A stretch of DNA of 35,025 nt, taken from Fidelibacterota bacterium (GTDB taxonomy: Bacteria; Fidelibacterota; UBA2242). The translations under genes were made by a program, and so were the position numbers. Numbering within the stretch: position 1 is the stretch's first letter; every line of letters begins with the position of its first letter. The stretch is from contig JADHWC010000018.1 of NCBI GenBank assembly GCA_016783665.1, positions 1 through 35,025 on the forward strand. Direction: 5' to 3'. Of the stretch, positions 16,568 to 24,599 are shown piece after piece. A model generated the notes under the pieces. The model searched no databases, had not been told where the DNA came from, and saw only the letters and a program-made list of their open reading frames with translations.

Positions 16568-17865
16568 TGATTGAACGTTACACACGCCCGCAAATGGGTG
16601 CGATCTGGTCTGAGCGGCATAAATTTCGCTACTGGTGGAAGGTCGAACGGGAGGTCTGTAAAGTACAGTTTGAGCGTGGATTAATCCCTGAAAAAGACTG
16701 GCGCGCCATCGATCAAAAAGCCGACTTCTCGGTAGAGCGAATTTTAGAGATCGAACAGGAAGTCAAACACGACGTTATTGCCTTTCTGACCAATGTTGGG
16801 GAATACGTAGGACCATCATCGCGGTTTATTCATAAAGGAATGACATCATCGGATTTGCTTGACACCGGGCTGGCGCTGCAAATGGCTGAAGCCGGTGAAT
16901 TGATTGCCGAACAACTGAAATCGCTCATTGAAGTGCTTGGCGAAAAGGCGCTGGAATATAAGAATTATTTGATGATCGGCAGAACTCACGGAATTCATGC
17001 AGAGCCAATAACCTTCGGACTCAAGTTTCTTATTTGGAGAGAAGAAATCCGCCGTCATTTAAATCGTTTTGAACAGGCGCTTGGAGATGTAAAAGTGGGT
17101 AAAATTTCCGGAGCAGTGGGAACTTACCAACATATTGATCCGATTGTGGAAACCCGGGTTTGTGAGAATCTTGGTTTAAAGGCAGCGCCGATAAGTAATC
17201 AGATTGTCCAGCGGGATCGTCATGCCTGCTTTGTTTCAACCCTGGCGCTGATCGCGGCGACACTGGAAAAGATTGCTCTGGAAATCCGTCACCTGCAACG
17301 CACGGAAGTGCTGGAAGCCGAAGAGTACTTCAGCAAGGGGCAGAAAGGATCTTCGGCAATGCCTCATAAACGCAATCCGATTTTGTCAGAACGCATCTGC
17401 GGGATGGCGCGTTTGCTGCGTGGCTATATGATAACCGCAATGGAAAACGTTGCGCTGTGGCATGAGCGGGATATATCCCATTCGTCGGCTGAACGGGTGA
17501 TTCTGCCCGACAGTTGTATCTGCATTGATTTTATTCTTGCTGAAACAATCAAAGTCCTGCAAAATCTCAGAGTCTATCCGGATAATATGCGTAAAAACCT
17601 GGAACGCACCGGGGGATTGATATTTTCACAAGAACTATTACTGGCGCTGGTGAACAAGGGACTTTCCCGGGAAAAAGCCTATCAGCTGGTTCAGAAAAAT
17701 GCCATGGAAGCCTGGAATGAAGGGGAAGATTTTAAAGGGCTGGTCATGGCAGACGATAATATCAATGAATATCTTGGTTACGGGGAAATCGAACGATTGT
17801 TTAATTATGATGAATTATTAGAACGGGTAGCGACTATTTATCGCAAATTTGAAAAAGAGGATTAA
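16567..17865 (+). CDS. purB: Adenylosuccinate lyase
   Basis: PurB performs two fumarate-releasing steps of purine synthesis (SAICAR to AICAR, adenylosuccinate to AMP). The 432-residue protein shows MTSSDLLDTGLALQ (92-105) and the general-acid/base segment GRTHGIHAEPITFG (138-151). The family signature GQKGSSAMPHKRNP (258-271) carries the catalytic serine. ALWHERDISHSSAERVILPD is also present. The start shares its A with the htrA stop, and purC follows after one base. Together with purC, purS and purQ downstream this is part of a split purine operon. Confidence 0.97.
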   Translation: MIERYTRPQMGAIWSERHKFRYWWKVEREVCKVQFERGLIPEKDWRAIDQKADFSVERILEIEQEVKHDVIAFLTNVGEYVGPSSRFIHKGMTSSDLLDTGLALQMAEAGELIAEQLKSLIEVLGEKALEYKNYLMIGRTHGIHAEPITFGLKFLIWREEIRRHLNRFEQALGDVKVGKISGAVGTYQHIDPIVETRVCENLGLKAAPISNQIVQRDRHACFVSTLALIAATLEKIALEIRHLQRTEVLEAEEYFSKGQKGSSAMPHKRNPILSERICGMARLLRGYMITAMENVALWHERDISHSSAERVILPDSCICIDFILAETIKVLQNLRVYPDNMRKNLERTGGLIFSQELLLALVNKGLSREKAYQLVQKNAMEAWNEGEDFKGLVMADDNINEYLGYGEIERLFNYDELLERVATIYRKFEKED

Positions 17866-17866
17866 T

Positions 17867-18577
17867 ATGGAAAAAGGAAAAAAACTCTACGAAGGCAAAG
17901 CCAAAATTCTTTATCAAACCAATGATCCGAATTTGCTGATACAATATTTTAAAGACGATGCCACTGCATTCGATGGTATAAAAAAGGGTACGATTGTTGG
18001 AAAAGGAGTTGCCAATAATAAGATTAGTTGCAATCTTTTCGATTTACTCAAACAGCATGGAATTGATTCCCATTTTGATCGGAAACTGTCGGATAATGAA
18101 ATGCTGGTGAAGAATGTAAACATCGTTCCTGTCGAAGTCGTCGTCAGGAATATTTCTACAGGCAGTTTGTGCAAACGCTATGGCGTGGATGAAGGTATTG
18201 TGTTTGGAACGCCTATCGTTGAACTGTACTATAAGGACGATTCCCTGCATGATCCGCTGATGAACGATGATCACGTGACGGCAATGGAGTTGGCTACCCG
18301 TGAAGAACTGGCGAGCATGCGCGAGCAGGCATTGAAGATCAATAAAATCCTGCAGGATTTCTTTGATTCAATCGAAATTAAGCTGGTAGATCTCAAACTG
18401 GAATTTGGCCGTTTTAAGAAACAAATCATTTTGGCGGACGAGATATCTCCCGACACATGCCGTTTCTGGGAAAAGGGCACAAATCGCAAACTGGATAAAG
18501 ACCGCTTTCGCCAGGATCTGGGAGATGTTGAAAAAACCTATAACGAGATGATGAACCGTATTGTGGGGAAATCCTGA
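17867..18577 (+). CDS. purC: Phosphoribosylaminoimidazole-succinocarboxamide synthase (SAICAR synthetase)
   Basis: PurC joins CAIR and aspartate with ATP, the step whose product PurB cleaves. I start at 17867 (MEKGKKLYEGKAKILY), which gives the 236-residue family length. The in-frame ATG at 17849 lies within purB, and an AAAAGAGG site precedes 17867. Motifs are KLYEGKAKILYQT, VPVEVVVRNISTGSLCKRYG (about 85-104), DDHVTAMELA and LEFGRFKKQIILADEISPDTCRFW. The stop overlaps the psd start (TGATG). Coupling a purine gene to phospholipid genes is unusual. Confidence 0.97.
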   Translation: MEKGKKLYEGKAKILYQTNDPNLLIQYFKDDATAFDGIKKGTIVGKGVANNKISCNLFDLLKQHGIDSHFDRKLSDNEMLVKNVNIVPVEVVVRNISTGSLCKRYGVDEGIVFGTPIVELYYKDDSLHDPLMNDDHVTAMELATREELASMREQALKINKILQDFFDSIEIKLVDLKLEFGRFKKQIILADEISPDTCRFWEKGTNRKLDKDRFRQDLGDVEKTYNEMMNRIVGKS

Positions 18578-19215
18578 TGATTGCGCGGGAAGGTTTAAAA
18601 ATTATACTTCCAGTCTTTGTGCTGGCATTCATTCTGCTGATTGCGGGAATCTATTTTGAGAAGAACATATTGATAATTTGCTTCTGGCTTGCTTTCGCCT
18701 TTTTCCTGTTTTCCCTGGGATTTTTCCGTGATCCCGAGCGTGCTACTCCTACCGGGGAGAATCTGATCATTTCGCCGGCAGATGGGAAAGTGGTTACTAT
18801 TTGCCCTGAAAATGATGAGTTTGTGGGTAAGGCTACACGGGTTTCGATATTTATGTCGATTTTAAATGTTCACGTTAATCGTATTCCTCTCAGTGGAACC
18901 GTACGAAGCATCGACTATTCAAAAGGTCGTTTTTTACCAGCGATGAAGCCGGAAACCTCTTTTGAAAATGAAAGGAACACAATTGAACTGGATAGTGGGA
19001 AGATAAAGCTGAAATTTACTCAGGTTGCCGGGCTAATAGCGCGTCGCATTGTTTCTTATTTAAAGGTGAATGACCAGGTGAAAACCGGGCAGCGCTTTGG
19101 ATTGATCATGTTTGGATCGCGGGTTGATCTGCTGGTTCCCGAGACAGTTAATTTGAAAGTTAGGGTTGGCGATGAGATTACCGCCGGATATAGTGTGATT
19201 GGAGAATTTGAATGA
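18577..19215 (+). CDS. psd: Phosphatidylserine decarboxylase proenzyme (short form)
   Basis: Psd makes phosphatidylethanolamine from phosphatidylserine. The 212-residue protein has two N-terminal hydrophobic helices (about 9-28 and 31-50), then FRDPERATP, SPADGKVV (Asp69) and SIFMSILNVHVNRIP (90-104, His99). It ends with GQRFGLIMFGSRVD, where cleavage between Gly180 and Ser181 should generate the pyruvoyl group. This is the compact form often paired directly with pssA. It overlaps pssA by four bases (ATGA), so the two consecutive enzymes of phosphatidylethanolamine synthesis are co-translated, here in reverse pathway order. Confidence 0.95.
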   Translation: MIAREGLKIILPVFVLAFILLIAGIYFEKNILIICFWLAFAFFLFSLGFFRDPERATPTGENLIISPADGKVVTICPENDEFVGKATRVSIFMSILNVHVNRIPLSGTVRSIDYSKGRFLPAMKPETSFENERNTIELDSGKIKLKFTQVAGLIARRIVSYLKVNDQVKTGQRFGLIMFGSRVDLLVPETVNLKVRVGDEITAGYSVIGEFE

Positions 19216-19943
19216 AAATGAGAAGATCGTTTATACCCAGTATTTTTACAATCTTGAATATGTTTTCAGGGTTCCTGGCTATTTTACAAATAAGCCAGGG
19301 GCGTTATATCACCGCCGTCCTACTAATCATGGCGGCTGGGGTTTTTGATTTGCTGGATGGTATGGTTGCTCGCTTGCTGCATCAGCAGACGGATTTTGGG
19401 ATCGAATTTGATTCACTGGCTGACATTGTATCCTTTTGCGTGGCGCCGTCGCTACTGGTTAATGCACTATTTGTTTCTGATATTGGATTTATCGGCGCTT
19501 TGATCAGTTTTTTCCCTCTTCTGTTCGGCGGTATTCGACTAGCCCGTTTTAATCTGACAGCCGCACCCGAAAAGAAGTCGTATTTTACCGGTCTGCCGGT
19601 TCCGGTGGCAGCAGTGACCATCGGTTCTTATATCTGGTTCAGCCATTCATTGTTTGGTAATTACGGTGATCCGAAAATAGCCTTGCCATTGGTGATGGTA
19701 TTATCTTTTATGATGCTTAGTAATGTTCGATTTATTTCTACAATTCAGATAACTTTTAATAACGGACGCGGCAGTATTATCAAGAGTCTGATTATCATCC
19801 TGTCAGCCGCACTAATGATAATTTTCAGAGGCTATGTAATCTTTCCACTTATGGGAATGTTTATTATAAGCCATCTGCTGGCATGGATTGTTGGATACGA
19901 AGAACCTCGAATATCTTTTTCCTTGCGACGAAAGGGTAAATAA
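19212..19943 (+). CDS. pssA: CDP-diacylglycerol-serine O-phosphatidyltransferase
   Basis: PssA makes phosphatidylserine from CDP-diacylglycerol and L-serine in the inner membrane. The 243-residue polytopic protein opens with SFIPSIFTILNMFSGFLAI. It has the complete CDP-alcohol phosphotransferase signature (residues 46-71): DLLDGMVAR, then Gly63, Asp67 and Asp71 at the family spacing. About seven hydrophobic segments are visible, and the C-terminus is basic. It overlaps psd upstream, and purS begins two bases after its stop, placing phospholipid genes inside a purine operon. Confidence 0.96.
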   Translation: MKMRRSFIPSIFTILNMFSGFLAILQISQGRYITAVLLIMAAGVFDLLDGMVARLLHQQTDFGIEFDSLADIVSFCVAPSLLVNALFVSDIGFIGALISFFPLLFGGIRLARFNLTAAPEKKSYFTGLPVPVAAVTIGSYIWFSHSLFGNYGDPKIALPLVMVLSFMMLSNVRFISTIQITFNNGRGSIIKSLIIILSAALMIIFRGYVIFPLMGMFIISHLLAWIVGYEEPRISFSLRRKGK

Positions 19944-19945
19944 TC

Positions 19946-20203
19946 ATGTGGATAGCCAAGATAGTGGTAACCTATAAATCCGGTATACTTGATCCGGAGG
20001 CAAAAACGATTCAACACGCGCTGGGGAATCTCGGTTACCGGCATATACAGGAAGTTGAAGCCGGACGTTATTTTGAGGTTCAATTTGATAAGACTTTGAA
20101 TATTGAAGACGCCGAATCGCTCACCAAAGAAATATGTGATAAGATTTTATCAAATCCGGTAATCCAAAAGTACAGATATGAACTCAAAGAGGTAGATAAA
20201 TGA
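19946..20203 (+). CDS. purS: Phosphoribosylformylglycinamidine synthase subunit PurS
   Basis: PurS is the small bridging subunit of the three-part FGAM synthase (PurL, PurQ and PurS). The 85-residue protein shows [27 protein letters not shown] and the closing [11 protein letters not shown] typical of the family. The four-base overlap with purQ supports the assignment. An AAAGGG stretch lies about eight bases before the ATG. The presence of PurS predicts a small-type PurL elsewhere in the genome. Confidence 0.95.
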   Translation: MWIAKIVVTYKSGILDPEAKTIQHALGNLGYRHIQEVEAGRYFEVQFDKTLNIEDAESLTKEICDKILSNPVIQKYRYELKEVDK

Positions 20204-20886
20204 GATTTGGCGTCGTGGTATTTCCCGGATCGAACTGTGATCATGATACTTATCATGTACTTAAAAAAGTGCTGGGAGCGGAAGTGTTCTATATATGGCA
20301 CAAAGAAACATCCCTGCGTTTGTTTGACGCTATTATTTTACCCGGTGGTTTTAGTTATGGTGATTATCTGCGAGTCGGGGCGGTTGCCCGGTTTTCCCCG
20401 GTGATGAAAGAGGTCGTTAAATACGCTAAAGAGGGCGGACCGGTGTTGGGAATCTGTAACGGATTTCAAATTCTTCTGGAAACCGGCTTGCTTCCCGGAG
20501 CGCTCATCGCCAATGACGGGTTGCGTTTTTTATGTCAGGATGTGTATTTGAAAGTGAAAAACAGTGGTACTGTCTTTACTAATGCTTATGAAAAAGACCG
20601 GGTGTTGAAAATGCCGATTGCCCATTATAGCGGCAATTACTTTGCTGATGACGATATATTGAAACGCCTGCATGATGAAGACCGGATCGCTTTTCAGTAT
20701 TGTAATGCCGATGGCGACCTGTCCGACCAAATTAACCCGAATGGATCAAAACACGGTATTGCCGGGATTTTTAACGAAAATAAAAATGTGCTGGGTATGA
20801 TGCCGCATCCCGAGCGGGCGGCTGAAAAAATCCTTTCATCAGAGGACGGACTGGGAATTTTCAAGTCTTTATTGGAGAGAAATTAA
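20200..20886 (+). CDS. purQ: Phosphoribosylformylglycinamidine synthase subunit PurQ (glutaminase)
   Basis: PurQ hydrolyses glutamine to feed ammonia to PurL. The 228-residue class-I glutamine amidotransferase shows FPGSNCDHD (8-16), [13 protein letters not shown] (46-58), the nucleophile Cys86 in GICNGFQ, and His203 and Glu205 in [10 protein letters not shown]. It overlaps purS by four bases. purL, the synthetase partner, is not in this window; a DUF4321 gene begins one base after the stop instead. Confidence 0.97.
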   Translation: MRFGVVVFPGSNCDHDTYHVLKKVLGAEVFYIWHKETSLRLFDAIILPGGFSYGDYLRVGAVARFSPVMKEVVKYAKEGGPVLGICNGFQILLETGLLPGALIANDGLRFLCQDVYLKVKNSGTVFTNAYEKDRVLKMPIAHYSGNYFADDDILKRLHDEDRIAFQYCNADGDLSDQINPNGSKHGIAGIFNENKNVLGMMPHPERAAEKILSSEDGLGIFKSLLERN

Positions 20887-20887
20887 T

Positions 20888-21163
20888 ATGGAAAAAGGCA
20901 CTACGAAATATTCGATTATGATAGTTCTTGGCGTGTTGCTTTTAGGAGCCATGCTGGGATCCTTGTTGGGAGAATTGATTAAAATGGGGATTCCTGATGG
21001 CGTCGTAAAAGAAGTTTTTTTGAGATCTATTGACATTTCGATCGGACCGGGTGTTGTGGATCTGATCATGTTCTCGATTACCTTGGGATTTACGCTGAAA
21101 TTTAACCTGATAGGCATCCTGGGAATGACAGTTGCCTATTACATTCTTAGGTTTTGGAGATAA
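20888..21163 (+). CDS. DUF4321 small membrane protein
   Basis: The 91-residue protein has two or three hydrophobic segments (about 9-29, 55-70 and 73-90). It shows the GAMLGSLLGELI and ISIGPGVVDLIMFSITLGFTLKFNLIGILG pattern I associate with DUF4321, whose function is unknown. A GGAGAG site precedes the ATG. It begins one base after purQ and is followed 31 bases later by tatA, so it is in the same transcript. Inner-membrane location is inferred from the hydrophobic segments. Confidence 0.75.
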   Translation: MEKGTTKYSIMIVLGVLLLGAMLGSLLGELIKMGIPDGVVKEVFLRSIDISIGPGVVDLIMFSITLGFTLKFNLIGILGMTVAYYILRFWR

Positions 21164-21194
21164 TAATGCTGACAATAATAGAAAAGGAGCATAT

Positions 21195-21419
21195 ATGGGC
21201 AGCCTGGGTATTGGTGAAATAATTTTAATATTAGTTATATTTTTACTCCTGTTCGGAGCCAAACGTCTTCCGGAATTCGCGCGTAGTCTGGGAAAGAGCT
21301 TAAAAGAGTTCAAGAAAGCTACCAGCGATATTACGAGCGAGATCGATGAAGCCGTTAATTCAAAACAGATCGACGAGAAAAAATCAAAAACTGAAGTCTC
21401 CAAAGATTCTGAAAAATAA
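21195..21419 (+). CDS. tatA: Sec-independent (Tat) translocase subunit TatA
   Basis: The 74-residue protein has the TatA layout: an N-terminal membrane helix (GIGEIILILVIFLLLFG, 5-21), the hinge FGAKRLPEFARSLGKSLKEFK (20-40) with its amphipathic helix, and a charged C-terminal tail. TatA oligomers form the pore for folded proteins crossing the inner membrane. I start at ATG 21195 because AAGGAG lies five bases upstream and the hydrophobic helix must be near the N-terminus; the frame is open from 21132. No tatC is nearby. It closes the 18-kb run that begins at yicC. Confidence 0.92.
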   Translation: MGSLGIGEIILILVIFLLLFGAKRLPEFARSLGKSLKEFKKATSDITSEIDEAVNSKQIDEKKSKTEVSKDSEK

Positions 21420-21743
21420 ACGAATCTGCTAACGGGAATCGGCAAGGTTGGATATTTGTGAAATTTGCTACGCTGTATCAGCGCTTAAATCATAGTCTGC
21501 AGCGTATATCGGAAGAACAGTCACGCAACTCATTTATCACGGGCTTTGATGATCTTATCGGAGTAAAAAATAATATCTGCTATTACAGATCGGTGTACCG
21601 GCGATGAATATTACGTTAGGGCTAAATTCAAACAAATTGCCCACGGGCGATCAGCTGGTTACCAGGTATTTTCAGGAGAAACAATTTTTCAAGTTAGGCA
21701 TTATATAGAGCGACATTTTAGAAAGTGACAATCCGAGAAGGTT
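21420..21743 (+). other. 324-base gap before batA; two tiny overlapping ORFs of unknown nature
   Basis: This is the only gap above 300 bases. A GTG-started frame at 21458-21607 would give 49 residues (beginning KFATLYQRLNHSLQRISEEQ), and an ATG frame at 21604-21708 would give 34 (beginning MNITLGLNSNKLPTGDQLV). The two share an ATGA overlap and lie in different frames. They could be one decayed or frameshifted gene, or chance. I recognise neither. No convincing promoter or terminator was found here, although the Bat operon is expected to start in it. Confidence 0.3.
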
Positions 21744-22736
21744 ATGTGGTATTTTGCTGACTGGGGAATTTTAATACTGCTACTATTCATTCCGGGACTC
21801 TGGATCTGGTATAAGAAACGGGGACAACGGCGTGAAGCTACGATCCGGTATTCATCTATACGGGGGATCAAAGAATTGTCCGGGCATCGTCAGAAATGGA
21901 AAGCCGATGTCCTTTTTGGGCTGAAACTGGCTGGCTTGGCACTGCTTTTCCTGGCGCTTGCCCGTCCACAGAAAGGGGACACTATTCGGGAGTTCAGCAC
22001 CGAAGGGATTGATATTATGATGGTGCTGGATATTTCCAGTTCCATGCGGGCAATCGATTTTCAACCGAACAGATTAGAAGCAGCCAAATCAGTAGCGCGG
22101 GAATTCATTGAAGGACGACAGGCGGACCGGATCGGTCTGGTGGTTTTTGCGGCAGAGAGTTTTTTACAATGTCCCCTGACGATTGACTATGGTGTTTTAA
22201 AAGAGTTGTTGCATCAGGTGGATATCATCGAGGAGAAATACGATGGAACGGCTATCGGGATAGCAATTGCCAACGGGGTGAACCGCCTGCGGGACAGTAC
22301 AACGAAAAGTAAAATCATGATCTTGCTTTCTGACGGTCGCAATAACGCCGGAGAATTAGATCCTGGAACCGCCGCGGAAATGGCGGAATCCTTCAGAATA
22401 AAGATCTATACCATCGGCGCCGGAAAACTGGGACAGGCGCCCTATCCGGTACAGCTTCCCGGTGGACGCATCCAGCATCGCTTAATTGATGTGGAGATCG
22501 ATGAGGATGTGTTAAAAGGAATTTCATCAACTACGGGCGGGAAATATTTCCGGGCAACCGACGAAGCTCATTTATCCTCAATTTATGATGAGATCAGCGA
22601 GATGGAAAAAACCGAGGTCAAGGTCAAAGAATATATAAATTACCTTGATCTTTACCCGGTCTTTTTATTGCCCGGTTTTTTACTGATAATATTGAGTTGT
22701 GTTTTGGAAATGGCAGTCTGGAGGAAAATGCCGTAA
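21744..22736 (+). CDS. batA: BatA, VWA-domain membrane protein
   Basis: The 330-residue protein has an N-terminal membrane helix (about 6-23), a second near 58-72 and a third near the C-terminus (about 302-325). A von Willebrand A domain lies between them. The MIDAS metal site begins with Asp96, Ser98 and Ser100 (VLDISSSM), with the threonine in YDGTAIG and the aspartate in LLSDGRNNAG. BatA proteins in Bacteroidota and spirochaetes have been linked to oxygen or envelope stress tolerance, but their exact role is unsettled. The ATG follows GAGAAGG closely. The stop overlaps batB (TAATG). The usual upstream moxR and DUF58 genes are missing. Confidence 0.93.
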   Translation: MWYFADWGILILLLFIPGLWIWYKKRGQRREATIRYSSIRGIKELSGHRQKWKADVLFGLKLAGLALLFLALARPQKGDTIREFSTEGIDIMMVLDISSSMRAIDFQPNRLEAAKSVAREFIEGRQADRIGLVVFAAESFLQCPLTIDYGVLKELLHQVDIIEEKYDGTAIGIAIANGVNRLRDSTTKSKIMILLSDGRNNAGELDPGTAAEMAESFRIKIYTIGAGKLGQAPYPVQLPGGRIQHRLIDVEIDEDVLKGISSTTGGKYFRATDEAHLSSIYDEISEMEKTEVKVKEYINYLDLYPVFLLPGFLLIILSCVLEMAVWRKMP

Positions 22737-23755
22737 TGGTTAAATTTTCTCATTTACAGTTTATCTGGTTCTTAGGATTTATCCTGGTCGTTTTTGGTAT
22801 TCAACTGTATTACAGGCGGCTGCGGCGCAAAGCGCTGTCTCAGTTTGCGGGTAGTGGTTTAGCGGAAAAATTGTTGGATAATACGCGTGTTTCAATACAA
22901 CGAACCAAACAGCGCCTGATCTTAGGGGCTCTTATTTTTATTGGCATCGCCCTGATCGGACCCAAAGTGGGGAAAAAACTCACCGAAGTAAAACGCAAAG
23001 GCGTCGACATTATTATTGCCTTTGATACATCGATAAGCATGAATGCCGAAGATGTAAAGCCAAACCGATTAATGCGGGCAAAGTACGAATCAGGTAAATT
23101 CATTAACAGGCTGCGGGGAGACCGCATCGGGCTGGTCGCCTTTGCCGGGATCAGTTATCTACAATGTCCATTAACCATGGACTACAGCGCCGCTAAGTTA
23201 TTTCTCGACGTCATCGACGCCGGCGTTATCGGAACTCAGGGCACTGCCATTGCCGATGCCCTTGAGACCTCGCTCAAAGCATTTAAATCCAGGGAAAAGA
23301 AACATAAAGTGATTGTGGTTATTTCCGATGGTGAAGATCATGAAGGCGATATTCCGGCAGTGATGGAAAAAGTAAAGGAACAGGGTGCAGTCATTTATTC
23401 GGTGGGCGTCGGGACCTTGACAGGTTCACCGATTCCTGTTAAAAATCAGAGTGGGTCGGAGTTTGAATTTAAACGGGACCGTTCAGGCAGAGTGGTAACC
23501 TCCGCACTTGAGGAAAAGACTTTGCGGGAAATCGCCACGCTATCCGGTGGAACCTATTTTAATCTCCGCAGCGATGCCGACGTATTTGAGAAACTATACA
23601 ATGAGATACTTAAAATGGAGCAAAAAGAAATCCGCTCGCATGAATACAGCGATTATCAGGAACGCTATCAACTCTTTCTGATAATTGGCATAATTCTTCT
23701 TGTTATTAATCTGACGATTGCTGAGAAACGCAAAGAAAGAGCCGGGGGAGAGTGA
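22736..23755 (+). CDS. batB: BatB, VWA-domain membrane protein
   Basis: A second VWA protein (339 residues) has membrane helices near 8-25, 60-76 and the C-terminus (about 311-329). Its MIDAS motif is Asp97, Ser99 and Ser101 (AFDTSISM), with GTQGTAIADAL and ISDGEDHEGD completing the site. I use the ATG at 22736, which shares its A with the batA stop; the frame is open to 22697 inside batA. BatA and BatB probably pair in the inner membrane with the VWA domains facing the periplasm. batC follows after seven bases. Confidence 0.93.
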   Translation: MVKFSHLQFIWFLGFILVVFGIQLYYRRLRRKALSQFAGSGLAEKLLDNTRVSIQRTKQRLILGALIFIGIALIGPKVGKKLTEVKRKGVDIIIAFDTSISMNAEDVKPNRLMRAKYESGKFINRLRGDRIGLVAFAGISYLQCPLTMDYSAAKLFLDVIDAGVIGTQGTAIADALETSLKAFKSREKKHKVIVVISDGEDHEGDIPAVMEKVKEQGAVIYSVGVGTLTGSPIPVKNQSGSEFEFKRDRSGRVVTSALEEKTLREIATLSGGTYFNLRSDADVFEKLYNEILKMEQKEIRSHEYSDYQERYQLFLIIGIILLVINLTIAEKRKERAGGE

Positions 23756-23762
23756 TTAGATC

Positions 23763-24440
23763 ATGAGAGGAGTAAAATGCGTCATTAGCATACTATTGTT
23801 ATGCTGTATTCCGGCTTTGGCAAAGGACAACGCTCAGAAACTGTACGAGTCCGGGCAGTATGATGAAGCAATTAATAAATATAATCGTATTTTAATTGAA
23901 CATCCGGACTGGGAAGAAGTCCATTTTGGAAAAGGGAGCGCATTGTATAAGTCGGAAAAGATTGATGAAGCCATGCGGGAATTTGAATTGGCGATTTCCA
24001 GCAAAGATCCGTTGCAAAAATCCGCTGTGTATTACAATATGGGTAATGCCTTGATTAAGTCTGAAAGGTTGGAGGAAAGTCTTAGATTTTATAAACGCGC
24101 ACTGGAATTAAATCCCCAAGATTACGATGCTAAACACAATTTTGAACTGGTGCGCCAGATGATGCAGCAGCAGAATCAGAACCAGTCGCAACAACAGGAT
24201 CAGAACGGTAAAAAGGACCAGCAAAAGCAGCAGAAGAACGATCAGCAGGATAAAAAAGAAAAACAGGAACAGCAACAGAGCCAGCCTCAGCAAACACCCC
24301 AGAAACAACGACAGGGACGACAGAAAAGTCAGGAAGAAGCCGCCCAGGTTCTGGATGCCTTGAAAGATGATGAGAAAAAAATGATGCAGGAACGTATGAA
24401 AACCAAGTATTCGGGCATTAAAAAAGAAAAAGATTGGTAA
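23763..24440 (+). CDS. batC: BatC, TPR protein with a glutamine-rich C-terminus
   Basis: The 225-residue protein has a signal peptide (about 1-20, cleaved near ALA-KD). Two or three TPR units follow at about 22-125 (ALYKSEKIDEAMREFELAI, VYYNMGNALIKSERLEESLRFYKRALELNP). A low-complexity Gln/Lys tail (about 135-195) precedes the short C-terminal block ending KKEKDW. That EKDW ending is, as I recall, usual in BatC, so the stop is genuine. It is a likely periplasmic scaffold for the Bat complex. The Gln-rich DNA is repetitive (CAG/CAA codons) and may vary in length between strains. Confidence 0.88.
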   Translation: MRGVKCVISILLLCCIPALAKDNAQKLYESGQYDEAINKYNRILIEHPDWEEVHFGKGSALYKSEKIDEAMREFELAISSKDPLQKSAVYYNMGNALIKSERLEESLRFYKRALELNPQDYDAKHNFELVRQMMQQQNQNQSQQQDQNGKKDQQKQQKNDQQDKKEKQEQQQSQPQQTPQKQRQGRQKSQEEAAQVLDALKDDEKKMMQERMKTKYSGIKKEKDW

Positions 24441-24557
24441 ATTTGACCGTGATGAAATTAGCAATATGATGGATGATATACTAAATTGCCTCACCAGAGG
24501 TTTCCTTGAAACAAAAGAATTGTCCTAAAATTAAAGTTTGTAACCTTCCCTCTTTCC

Positions 24558-24573
24558 TCCGGCAGCTGCCGGA
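24558..24573 (+). repeat. 16-base perfect palindrome upstream of batD
   Basis: TCCGGCAGCTGCCGGA is fully self-complementary and would fold in RNA as a 6-bp GC-rich stem with an AGCU loop. It lies in the 159-base batC-batD gap, 16 bases before the batD ribosome site at 24590-24594. No T-tract follows, so it is not a typical terminator. It may be a dispersed palindrome, an mRNA processing or stability element, or a dimeric protein-binding site. Confidence 0.6.
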
Positions 24574-24589
24574 AGGGGATTGCTCCACC

Positions 24590-24594
24590 AGGAG
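24590..24594 (+). promoter_or_regulatory. Ribosome-binding site deciding the batD GTG start
   Basis: AGGAG lies five bases before the GTG at 24600. It supports that non-ATG start over the internal ATG near 24681, which has no comparable site. Confidence 0.6.
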
Positions 24595-24599
24595 TCTCT

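Noticed and set aside
21166-21222. An 18-codon ATG frame (MLTIIEKEH...) between the DUF4321 gene and tatA.
   Set aside because: It runs through the tatA ribosome site and the start of tatA in another frame, and is too short to support.
24181-24330. CAG/CAA-rich repeated DNA in batC that might be a tandem repeat or CRISPR-like array.
   Set aside because: It is codon-level low complexity encoding a glutamine-rich tail with no regular unit or spacers.
24108-24494. A 128-codon minus-strand ORF opposite batC with long leucine and phenylalanine runs.
   Set aside because: The composition is the antisense image of the glutamine/lysine-rich batC tail; no ribosome site or family resemblance.
24433-24528. 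A frame open for 31 codons directly after batC, shifted by one base at an A-rich run, as if BatC had a frameshifted extension.
   Set aside because: BatC normally ends in a short charged block closing with EKDW, which is exactly where the stop falls, so the stop is probably genuine and the following frame is chance.
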